Assembly (NCBI GenBank): GCA_031556725.1
Contig: JAVBSL010000012.1
Coordinates: 1 to 64,000 of the forward strand
Origin: UBA935 sp031556725
GTDB taxonomy: Bacteria > Bacillota > Clostridia > Lachnospirales > Lachnospiraceae
Length of the DNA: 64,000 nt
Reading direction: 5' to 3'
The notes under the pieces were generated by a model. The model was not told the DNA's origin and did not search any database. It saw only the letters and a program-made list of their open reading frames with translations. Of this stretch, positions 61,095 through 64,000 are shown piece after piece. The translations under genes and the position numbers were made by a program. Numbering within the stretch: the stretch's first letter is position 1; every line of letters starts with the position of its first letter.

Positions 61095-62411
61095 TTATTC
61101 TGATTTCATTTCAGCAATTGTCACTACCTGATTTCGGCCGTTTGCCTTTCCGGCATAAAGACACTCATCCGCTTCTCTTAAAATCTTGTCCAAATCATCC
61201 ACATCACCGTCGGTCATTCCAAAGGTCATGGTTACACCAATAATATCATCACCGTATTGGATCTTAGCAACCCTTAATTCATCCAAAAGCGGCTCCAGTT
61301 TAGCTCTGGCGGTTTCCATATCATCCTTTTCGTATACAATCAGGAACTCTTCGCCTCCCCATCTGGCAACAAAACCATTACCGGCAATATGTTTTTTTAG
61401 CAATAGAGAAACATTTTTCAATACCAGATCACCACATTCATGGCCATAGGTATCATTCACTTTCTTGAAAAAATCTATATCTCCGATAGCAACGGTAAAC
61501 GGCAATCCACTGCTCTTAGACTTTCTTTGAATCTGTTTCAGTTTCTTTTCGCCATATCGGCGATTATTCATCTGAGTGAGAGCATCCTGTTCAATAAGCT
61601 CCCGCAAAGCCTTCTGCATATTTACGACATAGCGCCCCATCTCTCCCACTTCATCGCTTCGACCTAATACATCAGGTTCCAGCTCCGTGGTAAGATTTCC
61701 TTTTTCCACCTTCCCCAGAAATCCTTCTAATTTTTTAATAGAAGCAATCAACCGTTTGGAATATACGGTTGAGAAGGCACCTGTAATAATCATACCAACT
61801 GCTGCAATAATAATAATCGGAATCAGACAATTCTTGACGCTTTGATTTACCTGGGCTGTGGGTTTTCCGACAAACATCATTCCGACACAGGTTCCATCCG
61901 CATTACGTAGCGGTGCATAATAAGCAAAATAACTTTGATCGTTAATCTCTACTTCAGGATAAAAGTGCTCCGCATTATCATATAATACATCTTCCAAAAC
62001 TACCGCATTGGCACCGGTGGCAATAATTCTTTCACCGGCCCGGTTAATTATGGTTGTGATAATTCTTGTATCTGTATAAAAAATAGTGAAATCCAATCCG
62101 GTTTCTGCTTTCAGCTTATCAATAATCGTATAATCACCATTAAGCTGATGCTCACCTTTCATAACTGTTACGCTGATGCCGTCTTTTGTTTCTTCTTCTA
62201 ACAGCACATAGTCTCCAGGATATAAGGTGTCATAAATCATAATCACCGTAGTTCCCATGCTTCTCAGGCCATTTTTCACTTCCTGCTGCATAGCATCGGA
62301 AAAACGTTCGGAGCTAAACAGCACAATGACCACGGCAAATATGAATATCGGTATCGTAGTTATTATCAGCATGCTGCGAAACAGCCCGCTTCTGCTTTTA
62401 TTGGCTTCCAT
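61095..62411 (-). CDS. Membrane diguanylate cyclase with Cache-type sensor and HAMP
   Basis: 438 residues. Helix 1 (LIITTIPIFIFAVVIVLF), an outer sensor of about 150 residues of the Cache type (TGLDFTIFYTDTRIITTI, YFAYYAPLRNADGTCVGMMF), helix 2 (LIPIIIIAAVGMIITGAF), a HAMP segment, then GGDEF with DALTQMNNRRYGEKKL, GDIDFFKKVNDTYGHECGD and the active site RWGGEEFLIVYE. It makes c-di-GMP from GTP. The inhibitory RxxD I-site is replaced by AGNG, so product feedback is probably absent. GAGGAGGGGG precedes the ATG. Signal sensed is unknown. Confidence 0.93.
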   Translation of the reverse strand: MEANKSRSGLFRSMLIITTIPIFIFAVVIVLFSSERFSDAMQQEVKNGLRSMGTTVIMIYDTLYPGDYVLLEEETKDGISVTVMKGEHQLNGDYTIIDKLKAETGLDFTIFYTDTRIITTIINRAGERIIATGANAVVLEDVLYDNAEHFYPEVEINDQSYFAYYAPLRNADGTCVGMMFVGKPTAQVNQSVKNCLIPIIIIAAVGMIITGAFSTVYSKRLIASIKKLEGFLGKVEKGNLTTELEPDVLGRSDEVGEMGRYVVNMQKALRELIEQDALTQMNNRRYGEKKLKQIQRKSKSSGLPFTVAIGDIDFFKKVNDTYGHECGDLVLKNVSLLLKKHIAGNGFVARWGGEEFLIVYEKDDMETARAKLEPLLDELRVAKIQYGDDIIGVTMTFGMTDGDVDDLDKILREADECLYAGKANGRNQVVTIAEMKSE

Positions 62412-62463
62412 AAAGAGTCCCCCTCCTCATATTAGTCTTATCTAAATAATACGATAAAATACC

Positions 62464-63174
62464 TCATAAAGCAATTACATTTTTTATCACGGTAGCGGCC
62501 AACAGTATCCCAGCCGCTGATGGTACAAAGGATACACTTCCCGGAACACTTCTTCTGGCCCCATCAGAAACAGTATAAATGGGGGTTTGCGGTTCCTCCT
62601 TGGAATACACCACGGTCAACTTTTCAACTCCTCTGGCCCGCAGTTCTTTGCGCATAACCTTTGCCAAAGGACAGACACTGGTCTGATAAATGTCTGCCAC
62701 CTCCAGCCTGGTAGGGTCCAACTTATTACCGGTTCCCATACAGCTGATAATCGGCACATCAAGTCGCATTGCCTGTATTGCCAGTTCCAGTTTGGCTGTT
62801 ACCGTATCCACGGCATCAATAATATAGGAATAACGGGCAAAATCAAACTGTTCCATGACCCCTCCGGGTAGAACGAAACAGTGATGCGTATGCACCACTG
62901 CTTCGGGATTAATCTCTAAAACTCTGGCCTTCATAACATCGATCTTGGCTTGCCCGACGGTCTTTATTGTTGCAACAATCTGACGGTTCCGGTTACTGTG
63001 GGAAACCACATCATTATCCACCAGCGTCAGCTCACCGATGCCGGCTCTTGCCAGTGCTTCCACCGCAAAACCGCCGACTCCGCCGATGCCGAAGATTGCC
63101 ACGTGAGATTTTTTTAATTTCTCTACTGCCTCTTCTCCCAGCAGCATTTCTGTTCGTTCATACCAGTTTTCCAT
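62464..63174 (-). CDS. tcdA: tRNA threonylcarbamoyladenosine dehydratase
   Basis: 236 residues, E1-like (ThiF/MoeB) fold. VAIFGIGGVGGFAVEALARA binds ATP, VDNDVVSHSNRNRQIVA and IDAVDTVTAKLEL follow, and DIYQTSVCPLAKVMRKELRA with PGSVSFVPSAAGILLA matches TcdA/CsdL. It cyclises t6A to ct6A in tRNA using ATP. It starts eight bases after the solute-binding protein gene, an odd partner. Confidence 0.92.
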   Translation of the reverse strand: MENWYERTEMLLGEEAVEKLKKSHVAIFGIGGVGGFAVEALARAGIGELTLVDNDVVSHSNRNRQIVATIKTVGQAKIDVMKARVLEINPEAVVHTHHCFVLPGGVMEQFDFARYSYIIDAVDTVTAKLELAIQAMRLDVPIISCMGTGNKLDPTRLEVADIYQTSVCPLAKVMRKELRARGVEKLTVVYSKEEPQTPIYTVSDGARRSVPGSVSFVPSAAGILLAATVIKNVIAL

Positions 63175-63182
63175 AGTTACCC

Positions 63183-64000
63183 TTAACGATTTTCATTTAC
63201 ATAAATTTTGGCACGGCTCTGAATAATATCCGTAACTTCCTTAACCGACTTCTGTCCGGCGAAGAACGGTGCCGCTTCTTCCGTAATAATATTTAACAAA
63301 TCTTCGTTTTGACTGGAGGATACTTCAACCGAATAGATAAATTTTTTAACTCTTTCCAACTCAGCGGCATCGATCGGTGTTATGATCACTTCCTGGCCGT
63401 TCATATAGTACGTCTCATCCACTTCCACTTTCTTGCCGTGTTCATCCAGGTAGTGTTGCTTCTTCATTGCTTCTTCCCCCTGGGCATTGAAAGCCTTAAC
63501 ACTAATGGGCAAAGTATAGGAAATCTTGGACTGATACTCATCGGTAATAAAATATCTGGTGAATGCCCATGCGCCTTCCTGTTTTTTGGACTTGGACGAT
63601 ATTGCAAAAGATAAATTACCGTGGAGAACCGAACCCTGACCGCTTTCCGTAGGAAAACCGATCATGGTAACCTCTTCACCAAAAGTACCTTTCATTATTC
63701 TGTTATGCGTCCGAAAACCGTCAATGGAAACAATCTGGGTTAATACCTTTCCGGTCCGCCATGCAGAATCTCGTTCATTCCAATAACTGGGATCATCATA
63801 TATCGAATGATCCGCTTCCTCCGGAAAGGTCTTGATAAACTCCAACAGCGAAGCAAATGCCTCACTATCATAATTACATACGCCTTTCTCCCAATCCACA
63901 AACTGTTCACCGCCCATAACCATGGAATAGTGGAGCAGCCGTGATCTGATCATCTCGTCGAATAATTCCGTACCTGCCGGTTTACTTGCCACTAAATCCT
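63183..64000 (-). CDS. ABC transporter extracellular solute-binding protein, C-terminal part
   Basis: The frame is open to the right edge, so the N-terminus is missing; 271 residues are visible. The pattern VDWEKGVCNYDSEAFASLLE, WRTGKVLTQIVSIDGF, MIGFPTESGQGSVLHGNLSF, AISSKSKKQEGAWAFTRYFI is that of family 1 (sugar-type) binding proteins. A GTG at 63992 is not the true start because coding continues to the edge. Substrate is probably an oligosaccharide, by family. Permease genes are not visible. Confidence 0.85.
   Translation of the reverse strand, partial: DLVASKPAGTELFDEMIRSRLLHYSMVMGGEQFVDWEKGVCNYDSEAFASLLEFIKTFPEEADHSIYDDPSYWNERDSAWRTGKVLTQIVSIDGFRTHNRIMKGTFGEEVTMIGFPTESGQGSVLHGNLSFAISSKSKKQEGAWAFTRYFITDEYQSKISYTLPISVKAFNAQGEEAMKKQHYLDEHGKKVEVDETYYMNGQEVIITPIDAAELERVKKFIYSVEVSSSQNEDLLNIITEEAAPFFAGQKSVKEVTDIIQSRAKIYVNENR

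Noticed and set aside
1..64000. CRISPR array, tRNA or rRNA genes
   Set aside because: No regularly spaced repeats, no cloverleaf with T-arm GTTCRANYC context and no rRNA-like stretches were found by reading; short tRNAs could be missed by eye.

Overview
The window looks like chromosome of an anaerobic, spore-forming-type Firmicute, most likely a Lachnospiraceae member. Reasons: about 40-45% GC by eye, strong AGGAGG-type ribosome binding sites, clear sigma-A promoters, a T-box on pheST, the pta-ackA-yceD-rpmF / plsX-acpP-rnc-smc-ftsY gene order, a desulfoferrodoxin-type superoxide reductase, class B sortase with BspA-like surface proteins, and a SpoIID-family gene. No rRNA, tRNA, CRISPR array or intact insertion sequence was seen.

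Layout. (1) 1-6.3 kb is accessory and partly decayed: a subtilisin-family protease running off the left edge, a second truncated copy of its 5' end 1.9 kb away, an AraC remnant, a frameshifted gene, a GNAT acetyltransferase, a DUF3791/DUF3990 toxin-antitoxin-like trio, an SOS-type YolD/Y-family polymerase pair and an AAA/DUF4143 ATPase. (2) 6.4-15.5 kb is a sortase B locus with two large leucine-rich surface proteins that share a signal-peptide motif and a (S/T)PxTGD sorting signal. (3) 15.6-17.3 kb holds small plus-strand genes, including a Cys/Gly-rich protein behind a possible mother-cell sporulation promoter. (4) 17.3-37.9 kb is mostly housekeeping: leuS, dgkA, an EF-G paralogue, aroF-tyrA, queA, an M18 aminopeptidase, pheST with a Phe T-box, and a SpoIID/LytB protein. 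(5) 37.9-38.15 kb contains a probable 6S RNA. (6) 38.2-42.8 kb is an operon joining a MATE exporter fused to a HATPase domain, a family 2 glycosyltransferase and a GH3-type adenylating enzyme. It is the best candidate here for an uncharacterised pathway. (7) 42.9-52.6 kb has a GH18 enzyme, YitT, threonine ammonia-lyase, then ftsY-smc-rnc-acpP-plsX. (8) 52.7-56.3 kb is a chemoreceptor, superoxide reductase and acyltransferase block that separates plsX from rpmF. (9) 56.4-64 kb has rpmF, yceD, ackA, pta, tmcAL, a diguanylate cyclase, tcdA and a partial solute-binding protein.

How genes work together. pta and ackA make ATP and acetate from acetyl-CoA; the nearby tmcAL uses acetate and ATP to modify tRNA-Met. 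aroF and tyrA form a tyrosine-branch operon. plsX, acpP, rnc, smc and ftsY are an envelope/chromosome/secretion cluster. Sortase B and the two leucine-rich proteins form one surface-display unit. The GGDEF and PilZ proteins are the two visible c-di-GMP elements. Several start codons were moved inward from the longest open frame because a strong ribosome binding site marks an internal ATG; these are stated per gene. All assignments are by reading; no database search was run.
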